A stretch of DNA of 64,000 nt from Leptobacterium_A meishanense (lineage in GTDB: Bacteria; Bacteroidota; Bacteroidia; Flavobacteriales; Flavobacteriaceae), in the NCBI RefSeq assembly GCF_037645805.1, contig NZ_JBBEXE010000003.1:1-64000 (forward strand), read 5' to 3'. Numbering within the stretch: position 1 is the stretch's first letter; every line of letters begins with the position of its first letter. This document shows positions 26,123 through 35,350 of the stretch, in pieces. The position numbers were made by a program, and so were the translations under genes. Below the pieces are notes generated by a model. That model was not told the origin of the DNA, did no database searches, and worked only from the letters and a program-made list of their open reading frames with translations.

Positions 26123-26159
26123 AAAAGCGGGAAGGGTATATGCACTGCCCGCTTTTTTG
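26123..26159 (-). terminator. Intra-operon hairpin after nosZ
   Basis: AAAAAGCGGG at 26123-26132 pairs with CCCGCTTTTT at 26149-26158. On the transcribed strand the stem is followed by T residues. It lies between nosZ and the accessory genes and could partially stop transcription, giving more nosZ than accessory message. Confidence 0.75.
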
Positions 26160-26197
26160 AAAGAAAAATGAATTTCATTTCTTAATTTAGAAATTTC

Positions 26198-28156
26198 TTA
26201 ATCTTCTCCTAAAGACCAAGATAATTCAATATTGGAATTTGCCGGAGATACTCTTACATACCCTTGCATTTCTTGGTGAAGGGCAGAACAGAAATCAGTA
26301 CAATAGAATGGCCATACGCCCACCTGCTTCGGTTCCCAGATGAATGTTTCGGTCTGCCCGGGCATAATCAATAACTCTGAAGTATTTGCGCCAATCATAC
26401 TTATCCCGTGCGGAACGTCATAATCCTGTTCCAGATTAGTAACATGGAAATAAACCTTATCACCAACTTTTATCCCTTCAATATTATCCGGGCTAAAGTG
26501 GCTACGAATAGTGGTCATATAAATGTGTACCTCCTTACCATTACGTACTACTTTAGTATCAGCATCTGATTTGGCAGCATATTTATGATTATTATCCTCT
26601 AATTTATATATCTTTTTGGAATTTTTCATTACAATATCTGCGGCAATCCCTGCTGCATAATGAGGTTCTCCAACTGTTGGAAAATCGAGTAAAAGCTCCA
26701 TCTTTTCACCTGTAATGTCATATAGTTGGGCAGATTGGGTTACTTCAGGACCTGTTGGTAAATAACGGTCTTTGGTTATCTTGTTCATGGCTACCAAATA
26801 TTTTCCAAAAGGTTTTCTTGAGTTTCCTCCTGGGATCATTAAGTGTCCTACCGAATAGTAGGTTGGTTTTCTATCGATCACTTCCCAAGTCCCCAGTTTC
26901 CATTTTACAACTTCAGAAGAAATAAAGAACGTGGTGTATGCATTTCCTTCTGCGTCGAATTCGGTGTGTAAAGGCCCTAATCCAGGTTGTTCAACAACCC
27001 CTGCAAGGACATCATCAAAATTTAAGATAGGGATCCCGTAGGCATCACCGGCTGTTTTATTGTTTTCGATAGCATCTATCATTTTTGAATATGAATGAAC
27101 GGTAACATTTGCAGATAATTTGCCACTAGCCACAATATATTCCCCGGTAGGATCCACATCACAACCATGGGGAGATTTAGGTGTTGGTAGAAAATATACT
27201 AATCCGGGCAGTTCAGAAGCGTCGAGGACCAACACTTCTTTTTTCATAGTTGAAGTAGCCGTTTGTGTAGACTCGTCATATACGTTATGTGCATAATTAG
27301 CTGCCATTTTCTTTCCTTTACCGGCTTTTACATATTCTTCTGCTTTTTTCCAGTTAACGGCGGCAATAAAATCTTTGTCATTTTGAGAAGCGTTTACTTC
27401 CAGTAAAGTACTGGCTTCTTCACTATTATAGGTGGTGAAGAAAAACCATCCATGAGAATCGCCCCTTCCTGGGTGAGCCTTGTCATAATCAAATCCTGGT
27501 ACAAGTATTTGAAAAGCTATTTCCATTCCGCCATCTTCAGGATCCACTTTTATAAAAGATAATGCACCTTTAAAATTCCCTTTATAATCCTTAATAGGCA
27601 TATCTTTTTGAGGTACAGGGATACTAAATCGGGTACCCGCAACTACATATTCAGTATTTTCTGTAACATAAGATGAACTATGGTTCCCTGCGGTGTTTGG
27701 AATTTCAATAATCTCAGTCGTTTCAAAGGTAGTAAGGTCTATTTTGGCAATTCTAGGGGTATTGTTACCATTAATAAATACCCATCTGCCATCTAGCTCA
27801 CCTGCGGTTTGGGAAATATCTGGGTGGTGGGCATCATCCCATGGAATAAAACCGTGAGAGGTATTTAGCATAGGCTTGGTTTCTTCACTATAGCCATAAG
27901 CCTTTTCGGCATCTTGAGAGAAAACAGGGATTACTTTGAACAATCTTCCTGATGGAAGTCCATACACAGCCAATTGCCCGCTAAACCCTCCGGAAATGAA
28001 GGCATAAAATTCATCTAGCTCGCCCGGGGCTACATATACCCTCTCTGCGGCATTTGTAGATAGTGCTCCATTTTTACTATTTTTATCGGTATTGCAACTA
28101 CTAAAGATAATTGCCAAAGTTAAAAAAGGGAGATATAGTTTAATTATTTTTTTCAT
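26198..28156 (-). CDS. nosZ: Nitrous oxide reductase, clade II (Sec-dependent)
   Basis: 652 residues. Reduces N2O to N2 in the periplasm. A Sec-type lipoprotein signal (IIFSSC, Cys near 21), not a twin-arginine signal, marks the clade II form. The seven-bladed propeller carries CuZ histidines in segments such as DDAHHPD, PKSPHGCDVD, LGPLHTEFD and GEPHYAAG. The C-terminal cupredoxin has the CuA set Cys619, Cys623, His627, Met630 (FYCTDFCSALHQEM). Followed by maturation genes; no nir or nor genes are in the window. Confidence 0.97.
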   Translation of the reverse strand: MKKIIKLYLPFLTLAIIFSSCNTDKNSKNGALSTNAAERVYVAPGELDEFYAFISGGFSGQLAVYGLPSGRLFKVIPVFSQDAEKAYGYSEETKPMLNTSHGFIPWDDAHHPDISQTAGELDGRWVFINGNNTPRIAKIDLTTFETTEIIEIPNTAGNHSSSYVTENTEYVVAGTRFSIPVPQKDMPIKDYKGNFKGALSFIKVDPEDGGMEIAFQILVPGFDYDKAHPGRGDSHGWFFFTTYNSEEASTLLEVNASQNDKDFIAAVNWKKAEEYVKAGKGKKMAANYAHNVYDESTQTATSTMKKEVLVLDASELPGLVYFLPTPKSPHGCDVDPTGEYIVASGKLSANVTVHSYSKMIDAIENNKTAGDAYGIPILNFDDVLAGVVEQPGLGPLHTEFDAEGNAYTTFFISSEVVKWKLGTWEVIDRKPTYYSVGHLMIPGGNSRKPFGKYLVAMNKITKDRYLPTGPEVTQSAQLYDITGEKMELLLDFPTVGEPHYAAGIAADIVMKNSKKIYKLEDNNHKYAAKSDADTKVVRNGKEVHIYMTTIRSHFSPDNIEGIKVGDKVYFHVTNLEQDYDVPHGISMIGANTSELLIMPGQTETFIWEPKQVGVWPFYCTDFCSALHQEMQGYVRVSPANSNIELSWSLGED

Positions 28157-28187
28157 GATTGTAATTTTAGTTTTGAAATTATTATGA

Positions 28188-28757
28188 TTAATTACTTGGA
28201 GGAAGCATTACTTTGTCTACCACATGGACAATACCATTTCCGGCAGGGACACTTGCAATAATTTTGGCACCCCCTACATAAACATCGCCACCCTTAACCT
28301 CTACGGGAACATCTTGATTATTGGCCTGTCCTAATTTTTTAAATTTCTTCAAGAAATCTTTACTATAGTTCCCCGGGGTTACGTGATACTTTAGGATATT
28401 TGCCAAAGCACCTTTGTTTTCTGATTTTAAAAGGTCTTCAACAGTACCTGGGGGCAGTGCATCAAAAGCGGCATTTGTAGGTGCAAAGACCATTAAGGGC
28501 CCGGCATTTACTAATGCGTTTTCCAATTCTGCAGCCTGTACTGCAGCAACCAGGGTTGTGTGGTCTTTTGACCCTATTGCAATGTTCAAAACATTGGGTT
28601 TGGATTCATCATCTTTAATAAAAGCCTGCCCTTGTTTAGCAACCTCTTTAGTTTCTTCATTTGATGAAGTAATGGTTTTTACGCCAGTTTCATTTTTACA
28701 ACTCATTATTGAGAAAAGAAAAATAAAACTCATCAATATTTTAATAGTAATTTTCAT
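28188..28757 (-). CDS. Fasciclin domain lipoprotein in the nos operon
   Basis: 189 residues, lipobox IMSCK at about residue 20. One FAS1 domain at about 55-187 with the H1 box TTLVAAVQAAELENAL and MVFAPTNAAFDALPPGTVEDLL, ending VHVVDKVMLPP. FAS1 proteins mediate adhesion or protein contact; why it sits between a cytochrome and nosZ is unclear. Possibly an envelope scaffold for the electron donor. Confidence 0.9.
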   Translation of the reverse strand: MKITIKILMSFIFLFSIMSCKNETGVKTITSSNEETKEVAKQGQAFIKDDESKPNVLNIAIGSKDHTTLVAAVQAAELENALVNAGPLMVFAPTNAAFDALPPGTVEDLLKSENKGALANILKYHVTPGNYSKDFLKKFKKLGQANNQDVPVEVKGGDVYVGGAKIIASVPAGNGIVHVVDKVMLPPSN

Positions 28758-28765
28758 AATGATAG

Positions 28766-29269
28766 TTATTTTAATGTTCTAAAATATTCCAGAACGGCCC
28801 GTGCCTGTTCTTCGGTTAAATTCTGGTTAGCCATAGGAGCTCCGTTATACTCCATAAGAAGATTTTTGGCGATAGGGTCTTCTTTTACCATCCCTTCAGG
28901 ATTTAGGATCATATTCATAACCCATTCAGGAGAACGCCTTTCCATAATTCCATTAGGTGCGGGACCAATGAATTTTTTGCCAACTTTATGACAAGCAGTA
29001 CACATAGCTTTGAATGTTTCCTGTCCTTTCGCAGCCAACCCTTCGTCTATTTCAGGAGATAGAGTGATAGATGTAATGGGACCAACACCTTTGTTTGTAA
29101 GATTAATGGCAGATGTATTACTTTTGTTTGCAGCTGGAGTGGTTGTCTGCTGCGTACTTTCTGTTTTTTTTCTTTCATAAGAGAACCCTTCTTTCTTTTT
29201 TTCTTTTCCTCCGCAAGCCATCATTAGAAGAATGAACAGAAAAGAGAAGATTTTGATTGTTAATTTCAT
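28766..29269 (-). CDS. Class I c-type cytochrome lipoprotein, likely NosZ electron donor
   Basis: 167 residues with a lipoprotein signal (LLMMACGG, Cys near 19), a low-complexity Lys/Thr linker, then one cytochrome c domain: heme site CTACH at about 94-98 and the Met ligand in NGAPMANQNL near the end. First gene of the nos operon and the obvious electron supplier to NosZ CuA. Confidence 0.9.
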   Translation of the reverse strand: MKLTIKIFSFLFILLMMACGGKEKKKEGFSYERKKTESTQQTTTPAANKSNTSAINLTNKGVGPITSITLSPEIDEGLAAKGQETFKAMCTACHKVGKKFIGPAPNGIMERRSPEWVMNMILNPEGMVKEDPIAKNLLMEYNGAPMANQNLTEEQARAVLEYFRTLK

Positions 29270-29322
29270 ATTATGTGCTTTATATTTATACCATAAAAGT
29301 AAATGGATGTGATTGGTAAAAG

Positions 29323-29338
29323 TATGATAAAAATCATA
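29323..29338. promoter_or_regulatory. FNR/Crp-like palindrome in the nos promoter
   Basis: TATGATAAAAATCATA is a perfect inverted repeat (TATGAT-N4-ATCATA), close to the FNR consensus TTGAT-N4-ATCAA. Centre lies about 61 bases upstream of the cytochrome start. A weak -7-like TACTTTTA on the minus strand near 29294-29301 would put the site at a position typical for activation. Confidence 0.5.
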
Positions 29339-29371
29339 ATTAAAGATAAAAAAGTCTTTTTATCTTTAATT
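29338..29371. promoter_or_regulatory. 15-bp perfect inverted repeat between nos operon and Rrf2 gene
   Basis: AATTAAAGATAAAAA (29338-29352) and TTTTTATCTTTAATT (29357-29371) flank a 4-base spacer. AAAGAT...ATCTTT resembles NsrR-type Rrf2 operators (AAGATG...CATCTT). It lies 32 bases before the Rrf2 start and just upstream of the FNR-like site, so it may control both directions. Confidence 0.6.
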
Positions 29372-29402
29372 AACCTAATCAAGAATAGAAATAAACAGAC
29401 AG

Positions 29403-29834
29403 ATGTTTTCAAACCCTTGTAAATATGCTATTAATGCAGTTATATATTTGGCTGTAAATTCAGGTGAGAGTCGTAAAGTAGGTGCAAAAAAGATTGCAAA
29501 AGCCATAGATGTTCCGGCAGCTTTTTTGGCCAAGCTATTACAGGATTTGGTAAAAAAAGGGATTATATCTTCTATAAAAGGCCCCAATGGGGGGTTCTAT
29601 TTAACTGATAATAATAAAGAAATGAAAATGATTTCTATTGTTGAGCAGATAGACGGCTTGTCAAAATTTGATGAATGTATATTGGGCTTGAAAGAGTGTA
29701 ATAGTGAACGGCCATGCCCTGTGCACCATAAGATTCAACCATATAAAAAGCAGTTATATGATGAGTTAAAAAACAACAGCATTGGGCATTTTGCTGAGAA
29801 AGTTAGCAAAGGAGAGACCTTTTTAAGTTATTGA
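29403..29834 (+). CDS. Rrf2 family regulator, likely NO- or Fe-S-sensing
   Basis: 143 residues. Winged helix at about 5-75 (YAINAVIYLA, VPAAFLAKLLQDLVKKGII, IKGPNGGFYL) and three Cys at 92, 99 and 105 (DECILGLKECNSERPCPVHH), the spacing used by IscR and NsrR to hold an Fe-S cluster. Divergent from the nos operon, with a palindrome between them. NsrR-like control of nos by nitric oxide is a reasonable inference. Confidence 0.9.
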   Translation: MFSNPCKYAINAVIYLAVNSGESRKVGAKKIAKAIDVPAAFLAKLLQDLVKKGIISSIKGPNGGFYLTDNNKEMKMISIVEQIDGLSKFDECILGLKECNSERPCPVHHKIQPYKKQLYDELKNNSIGHFAEKVSKGETFLSY

Positions 29835-29902
29835 GAAATTTTTAACCGTTAAAATCTTATTAATTACACTACAAAATATAAACCTATGTATACCAAAAGT
29901 TG

Positions 29903-29910
29903 TATTTTTG
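29903..29910 (+). promoter_or_regulatory. Bacteroidota -7 element ahead of sucA
   Basis: TATTTTTG matches TAnnTTTG and lies 38 bases before the sucA ATG. No clear -33 box seen. Confidence 0.45.
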
Positions 29911-29948
29911 ACTAAACTTTGCCACAAAGGTATTCTTGAAAATAACAT

Positions 29949-32759
29949 ATGGATAGGTATTCCTTTTTAAATGCTGCTCATACAGGCTTTTTTGCCGATT
30001 TATACGACCAATATTTACAAAACCCAGATAGTGTAGAACCAAGTTGGAGGGCTTTTTTCCAAGGTTTTGATTTTGGGATGGAGGGCGGAACGCTTCAGGA
30101 GAACGGTATAACTACAGTGACTATCAAAAGCACTGGAGAAAAAGTGGAGATGCCTGAAAATGTTCAAAAAGAATTTCAGGTAGTAAGGCTTATAGACGGG
30201 TATCGAAGTAGAGGACATCTATTCACAAAGACCAATCCGGTAAGAGAACGAAGAAAATACAGCCCTACGTTGGCCATTAATAATTTTGGGTTATCAGATG
30301 CTGATTTAGATACAGTTTTTAGTGCAGGGGAAATTATAGGGATTGGCCCTTCTACATTAAAAAACATTATAGAACATTTAGAACGTATTTATTGTGATGC
30401 GATTGGTGTGGAATACATGTACATCCGTAAACCAGAAGAGATTCAGTGGATACAGGAAAGGCTTAACATCAATGACAATCACCCTGATTTTACTCCTGAA
30501 CAAAAGAAACATATTCTAAAAAAGCTTAACGAAGCAGTTGCTTTTGAAAGCTTTTTACACACAAAATATGTAGGTCAGAAGCGGTTCTCTCTGGAAGGTG
30601 GAGAATCACTAATACCCGCGCTTGATACTGTTATTGAAAAAGCTGCAGATATGGGAGTAAAGCAGTTTGTAATGGGAATGGCACATAGAGGAAGGTTGAG
30701 CGTCCTTACCAATATTTTTGGAAAATCGGCAAAAGATATTTTTAGCGAGTTTGAAGGAAAAGATTATGAACAAGCTGTTTTTGATGGCGATGTTAAATAC
30801 CACCTTGGATGGACGAGCGAACGCATAACCAATGGAGGAAAAAAAATAAACATGAACATAGCTCCCAACCCATCACACTTAGAAACAGTAGGAGCAGTAG
30901 TGGAAGGTATTACCCGCGCAAAACAGGACAAGTATTACGAAGACGATTTTTCTAAAGTCCTCCCAATTGTAGTTCATGGGGATGCAGCCATTGCAGGACA
31001 GGGCATTATATATGAAGTAGTCCAGATGGCCAAATTGGATGGCTATAAAACAAATGGAACCATTCATGTTGTTGTGAATAACCAAATAGGGTTTACTACC
31101 AATTACCTTGACGGACGTTCATCTACCTATTGTACCGATGTAGGGAAAGTAACACTTTCACCCGTACTACATGTCAATGCTGATGACGCAGAAGCGGTAG
31201 TACATGCTTCTTTATTTGCATTAGATTTCAGGATGACCTTTAAACGGGATGTTTTTATTGACCTATTGGGCTATCGAAAATACGGACATAATGAAGGAGA
31301 TGAACCTCGTTTTACACAACCCAAGCTATACAAAGCTATCGCAAAACAGAAAAATCCTAGGGATATTTATGCAGAGAAATTAATCTCAGAAGGAATCATC
31401 GATGAAAACTATGTAAGCAAATTAGAAGCAGCTTACAAAGAATCACTAGAAGAAAAGCTGGAAGATTCCCGAAAAGAAGAAAAAACAATCATTACACCTT
31501 TCATGCAAGATGAATGGAAAGGCTATGAGGTGGTGAAAGGAAGAGCAATGTTGCAAGGAACAGACACTACATTTGATAAAAATAAATTAGGTAAAATAGC
31601 GGAAACAATTACCCAATTGCCGGAGGATAAAAAATTTCTTCGAAAAATAGAACGGCTTATTAAAGAACGGCATGCGATGTTTTTTGAAAAAGATCGGCTT
31701 GATTGGGCAATGGGAGAATTATTGGCCTATGGAACGCTTTTGAGCGAAGGCTTTGATGTCCGTATGAGTGGGCAAGATGTAGAACGGGGGACGTTCTCTC
31801 ACAGGCATGCCGTATTAAAAGTAGAAGATAGTGAAGAAGAAGTAGTGCTCCTTAATCAACTAGGAGGTGACCAAGGAAAGTTTTACATATATAATTCCTT
31901 ACTTTCTGAGTATGGCGTAGTAGGGTTTGATTATGGTTATGCCATGGCAAGCCCAAAAACACTGACCATTTGGGAGGCACAATTTGGCGATTTCAGCAAT
32001 GGTGCCCAAATAATGATAGATCAATACATCTCTTCAGCAGAAGATAAATGGAAATTACAAAATGGACTGGTAATGTTACTCCCTCATGGTTATGAAGGGC
32101 AAGGGGCGGAGCACTCATCGGCACGTATGGAACGGTACCTACAGCTTTGTGCAAAAGACAATATGTATGTAGCTGACTGCACAACCCCTGCGAATTTTTA
32201 TCACCTGCTGAGAAGACAGATGAAAGCTAATTATAGAAAACCTTTAATTGCTTTTACGCCCAAAAGCTTGCTACGTCACCCCAAAGCAGTTTCCACTGTA
32301 GATGAATTGATCAATGGAACCTTTCAGATGGTTATTGACGATAACGAGGTAAAACCGAATGAGGTAAAAACAGTTGTTTTCTGTACTGGAAAGTTTTACT
32401 ATGATTTATTAGCTGCAAGAGAAGAAAAAGGAAGAAAAGATATCGCCTTAGTGAGAGTAGAACAATTATTCCCTTTGCCTTGCAAACAAATGAAAGAAAT
32501 AATGGCAAAGTACAAGAATGCAGACGATTTTGTATGGGCCCAAGAAGAACCCAGAAACATGGGGGCATGGGGCCATATTATGATGCATTTTGAAGAAGCC
32601 CGAAAATTACGGGTTGCATCCAGAAGATTTTATGCATCGCCTGCAGCGGGAAGTGCTACAAGAGATAAAAAACGACAAACGGAAGTGATAGAATACGTGT
32701 TTGATGCACAAAAAGATAACATGTACGATCAAACAGAAAAACAGAAAATAACAACATAA
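29949..32759 (+). CDS. sucA: 2-oxoglutarate dehydrogenase E1 component
   Basis: 936 residues, normal length. Decarboxylates 2-oxoglutarate with thiamine diphosphate in the TCA cycle. N-terminal FLNAAHTGFFADLYDQYLQNPDSVEPSW is the E1o-specific start; MGMAHRGRLSVLTNI, VHGDAAIAGQGIIYE with the ThDP-Mg site, GYRKYGHNEGDEPRFTQP and AEHSSARMERYLQLC in the C-terminal transketolase part are all present. Followed after 23 bases by the E2 gene. Confidence 0.97.
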   Translation: MDRYSFLNAAHTGFFADLYDQYLQNPDSVEPSWRAFFQGFDFGMEGGTLQENGITTVTIKSTGEKVEMPENVQKEFQVVRLIDGYRSRGHLFTKTNPVRERRKYSPTLAINNFGLSDADLDTVFSAGEIIGIGPSTLKNIIEHLERIYCDAIGVEYMYIRKPEEIQWIQERLNINDNHPDFTPEQKKHILKKLNEAVAFESFLHTKYVGQKRFSLEGGESLIPALDTVIEKAADMGVKQFVMGMAHRGRLSVLTNIFGKSAKDIFSEFEGKDYEQAVFDGDVKYHLGWTSERITNGGKKINMNIAPNPSHLETVGAVVEGITRAKQDKYYEDDFSKVLPIVVHGDAAIAGQGIIYEVVQMAKLDGYKTNGTIHVVVNNQIGFTTNYLDGRSSTYCTDVGKVTLSPVLHVNADDAEAVVHASLFALDFRMTFKRDVFIDLLGYRKYGHNEGDEPRFTQPKLYKAIAKQKNPRDIYAEKLISEGIIDENYVSKLEAAYKESLEEKLEDSRKEEKTIITPFMQDEWKGYEVVKGRAMLQGTDTTFDKNKLGKIAETITQLPEDKKFLRKIERLIKERHAMFFEKDRLDWAMGELLAYGTLLSEGFDVRMSGQDVERGTFSHRHAVLKVEDSEEEVVLLNQLGGDQGKFYIYNSLLSEYGVVGFDYGYAMASPKTLTIWEAQFGDFSNGAQIMIDQYISSAEDKWKLQNGLVMLLPHGYEGQGAEHSSARMERYLQLCAKDNMYVADCTTPANFYHLLRRQMKANYRKPLIAFTPKSLLRHPKAVSTVDELINGTFQMVIDDNEVKPNEVKTVVFCTGKFYYDLLAAREEKGRKDIALVRVEQLFPLPCKQMKEIMAKYKNADDFVWAQEEPRNMGAWGHIMMHFEEARKLRVASRRFYASPAAGSATRDKKRQTEVIEYVFDAQKDNMYDQTEKQKITT

Positions 32760-32782
32760 AACATAATTTAAAATTATAAATC

Positions 32783-34015
32783 ATGGTTTTAGAAATGAAA
32801 GTCCCCTCGCCGGGAGAATCCATTACCGAAGTAGAAATAGCACAGTGGTTAGTGCAAGATGGGGATTATGTGGAGAAAGACCAAGCCATTGCAGAAGTGG
32901 ATTCAGATAAGGCTACTTTAGAACTTCCGGCGGAAGCAAGTGGTGTTATCACCTTAAAAGCCGAAGAAGGAGATGCAGTAGCTGTGGGGGAGGTTGTATG
33001 CTTGATAGATACTTCAGCAGAAAAACCGGCAGAAACCGATAAAGCCAAAGAAGAAAGCACAGCAGCAAACAAAGAACCAGAAGCAAAAAAAGAAGCCCCT
33101 AAAACAGCGGCAGCCCCTTCAGAAGAAGCCAAAACCTATGCTACAGGAACGGCGAGTCCGGCAGCAAGAAAAATATTAGCAGAAAAGGGCATCTCCGCAA
33201 GTGATATAAAAGGTACTGGTAAAGACGGACGAGTTACCAAAGAAGATGCCGTAAAAGCAGTTCCCTCAATGGGAACACCTGGAGGCGGAAAACGTACTTC
33301 TGAACGTAAGAAGTTATCCATGCTCCGAAGAAAAGTAGCAGAACGTTTAGTAGCAGCTAAAAATGAAACGGCGATGCTGACCACGTTCAACGAAGTGGAT
33401 ATGAGTCCCATCTATACATTGCGAAATGAATACAAAGAAACTTTTAAAGAAAAACATGGTGTAAGCCTTGGCTTTATGAGCTTCTTTACCAAAGCAGTAG
33501 TGAGAGCACTACAGTTATTTCCCGACGTAAACTCTATGATTGATGGTGATTACAAGATTACCTATGATTTTTGTGACATATCGGTAGCAGTTTCCGGGCC
33601 GAAAGGATTGATGGTTCCGGTAGTAAGAAACGCGGAAAATTTAAGTTTTAGAGGAGTCGAAGAAGAAATTAAACATTTAGCCATTCGTGCTCGTGACGGG
33701 CAAATAACGGTGGATGAAATGACAGGCGGAACCTTTACCATTTCTAATGGAGGTGTATTTGGTTCTATGCTCTCCACGCCTATCATCAACCCTCCCCAAA
33801 GTGGGATCTTAGGGATGCACAATATTGTAGAAAGGCCTGTGGCAGTAGATGGCAAAGTAGAAATCCGCCCTATAATGTATGTAGCATTGTCATATGACCA
33901 TAGAATTATTGATGGCCGGGAATCTGTAGGGTTTCTGGTAGCCGTAAAAGAAGCCTTGGAAAACCCTGTAGAACTGTTGATGGACAATGATCCTAAAAAG
34001 GCATTGGAGTTATAA
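32783..34015 (+). CDS. sucB: Dihydrolipoyllysine-residue succinyltransferase (E2 of 2-oxoglutarate dehydrogenase)
   Basis: 410 residues. Lipoyl domain at 1-75 with the lipoylated Lys43 (VDSDKATLELPA), Ala/Lys/Glu-rich linker, E3-binding domain at about 118-155 (ASPAARKILAEKGISASDIKGTG region), catalytic domain to the end with SYDHRIIDG carrying the active His. Completes the complex with SucA; the E3 gene is elsewhere. Confidence 0.96.
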   Translation: MVLEMKVPSPGESITEVEIAQWLVQDGDYVEKDQAIAEVDSDKATLELPAEASGVITLKAEEGDAVAVGEVVCLIDTSAEKPAETDKAKEESTAANKEPEAKKEAPKTAAAPSEEAKTYATGTASPAARKILAEKGISASDIKGTGKDGRVTKEDAVKAVPSMGTPGGGKRTSERKKLSMLRRKVAERLVAAKNETAMLTTFNEVDMSPIYTLRNEYKETFKEKHGVSLGFMSFFTKAVVRALQLFPDVNSMIDGDYKITYDFCDISVAVSGPKGLMVPVVRNAENLSFRGVEEEIKHLAIRARDGQITVDEMTGGTFTISNGGVFGSMLSTPIINPPQSGILGMHNIVERPVAVDGKVEIRPIMYVALSYDHRIIDGRESVGFLVAVKEALENPVELLMDNDPKKALEL

Positions 34016-34032
34016 AATATAGACGGATTTTT

Positions 34033-34470
34033 TTATTTTATATAAAGATACTTTTTGTCATAATCAATGACGGCTTTCCCCTTTTTTAGGATATCAGCAC
34101 CAATAATTCCATCTATTGGTACGGCATCATGATCTTTTAAAGCTTCATTAATGTGAGTCATATTAAAAAGAACGATGGCTACTTTCTTCTTTTGCCATTT
34201 CCCCAGTTTCAGTCGGTTTTTTTTAGCAATTTGCGTATCCATCTCTCTGGCTCCCGCACCAGAGGCTTTTATTTCAGTAGTCTCAGGAGCTAACTTAAAA
34301 TGGCTAATACTATTAAAATCAACACAGGTATTGGAAGCACCGGTATCTAAAATAAAATGCCCTTCTACACCATTAATAACAGCGGTAACCTCAAAATGCC
34401 CAGTATGGGTGAGTGTTAAGGGGATCTTTACATATCCTTTTTCCTTTAAGAAACGTTTAAGAGAAGCCAT
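34033..34470 (-). CDS. Retropepsin-like aspartyl protease family protein
   Basis: 145 residues from the ATG at 34470; an upstream TTG would overlap the -7 element at 34485-34492 and is rejected. Active-site motif FILDTGASNTCVD (about residues 39-51) and the second family block DGIIGADILKKGKAVIDYDKKYLYI near the end. A single-domain enzyme, so likely a homodimer. No signal peptide. Substrate unknown. Confidence 0.85.
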   Translation of the reverse strand: MASLKRFLKEKGYVKIPLTLTHTGHFEVTAVINGVEGHFILDTGASNTCVDFNSISHFKLAPETTEIKASGAGAREMDTQIAKKNRLKLGKWQKKKVAIVLFNMTHINEALKDHDAVPIDGIIGADILKKGKAVIDYDKKYLYIK

Positions 34471-34484
34471 TAAATAAGTTTTTA

Positions 34485-34492
34485 CAAAGATA
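34485..34492 (-). promoter_or_regulatory. Bacteroidota -7 element for the aspartyl protease gene
   Basis: On the minus strand this reads TATCTTTG, a full TAnnTTTG match, 14 bases before the ATG at 34470. Confidence 0.45.
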
Positions 34493-34519
34493 ATCAACCG
34501 AAACTATTAATTTTGCTTA

Positions 34520-35287
34520 ATGATTATAACCGATACCCACACGCATTTATATAGTGAAATGTTTGATGAAGACAGAGATGAAATGATCCACCGTGCAATG
34601 GATGTTGGTGTAAAGCGCTTTTTTGTTCCGGCTATAGATTCAACATATACGGAGGCCATGCTAGCGCTCAAAACCGCATATCCTGATAATATATTTTTAA
34701 TGATGGGATTGCACCCTACCCACGTAAAAGAAAATTATAAGGAAGAATTAAGTCATGTAGAAGAAATGCTTTCTAAAAGAAAATTCTATGCTGTAGGAGA
34801 AATAGGGATTGACCTTTATTGGGATAAAACGTATTTAAAACAACAACAAGAGGCATTTCAATACCAAATACAGCTTGCAAAAAAACACCACCTTCCTATT
34901 GTTATTCATTGCAGGAAATCTTTTGAGGAGATATTTGAGGTTCTGGAACAAGAAAAAGGGGATGATCTTTTCGGGATCTTTCATTGCTTTACAGGAACCA
35001 AAGAACAAGCGGCGCGCGCGATATCCTATAATATGAAATTGGGAATAGGAGGAGTAGTCACATTTAAGAACGGAAAGATTGACCAATTTTTACATCAAAT
35101 ATCACTTGAACATATAGTTTTAGAAACCGATGCCCCATATCTGTCACCTGTCCCATATCGTGGAAAGCGCAATGAAAGTACATATATTATAAATGTGTTG
35201 GATAAATTAAGTGACATTTATCAAACAACGCCCGAAGAAATAGCTAAAAAAACAACGCAAAACTCAAAAACTGTTTTTGGAGTTTAA
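34520..35287 (+). CDS. TatD family deoxyribonuclease
   Basis: 255 residues. Metal ligands typical of TatD: TDTHTHLYSE (HxH), AVGEIGIDLYW (Glu), VIHCRKSFEE (His), GIFHCFTGTKEQA (His) and LETDAPYLSPVPYRGKRNE (Asp). TatD proteins are Mg-dependent 3'-5' exonucleases or peptidases. Divergent from the aspartyl protease gene. Confidence 0.93.
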   Translation: MIITDTHTHLYSEMFDEDRDEMIHRAMDVGVKRFFVPAIDSTYTEAMLALKTAYPDNIFLMMGLHPTHVKENYKEELSHVEEMLSKRKFYAVGEIGIDLYWDKTYLKQQQEAFQYQIQLAKKHHLPIVIHCRKSFEEIFEVLEQEKGDDLFGIFHCFTGTKEQAARAISYNMKLGIGGVVTFKNGKIDQFLHQISLEHIVLETDAPYLSPVPYRGKRNESTYIINVLDKLSDIYQTTPEEIAKKTTQNSKTVFGV

Positions 35288-35350
35288 TACAGTTTGAACA
35301 TATAAATCCGATTATATTTTGTTCATTTGTCATATAAAAAATAGAGCTTT

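Noticed and set aside
9600..29834. Single NO/N2O supercluster joining H-NOX and nos operons
   Set aside because: They are about 9 kb apart on opposite strands with unrelated genes and repeats between, and no shared operator was seen; co-location alone is weak evidence.
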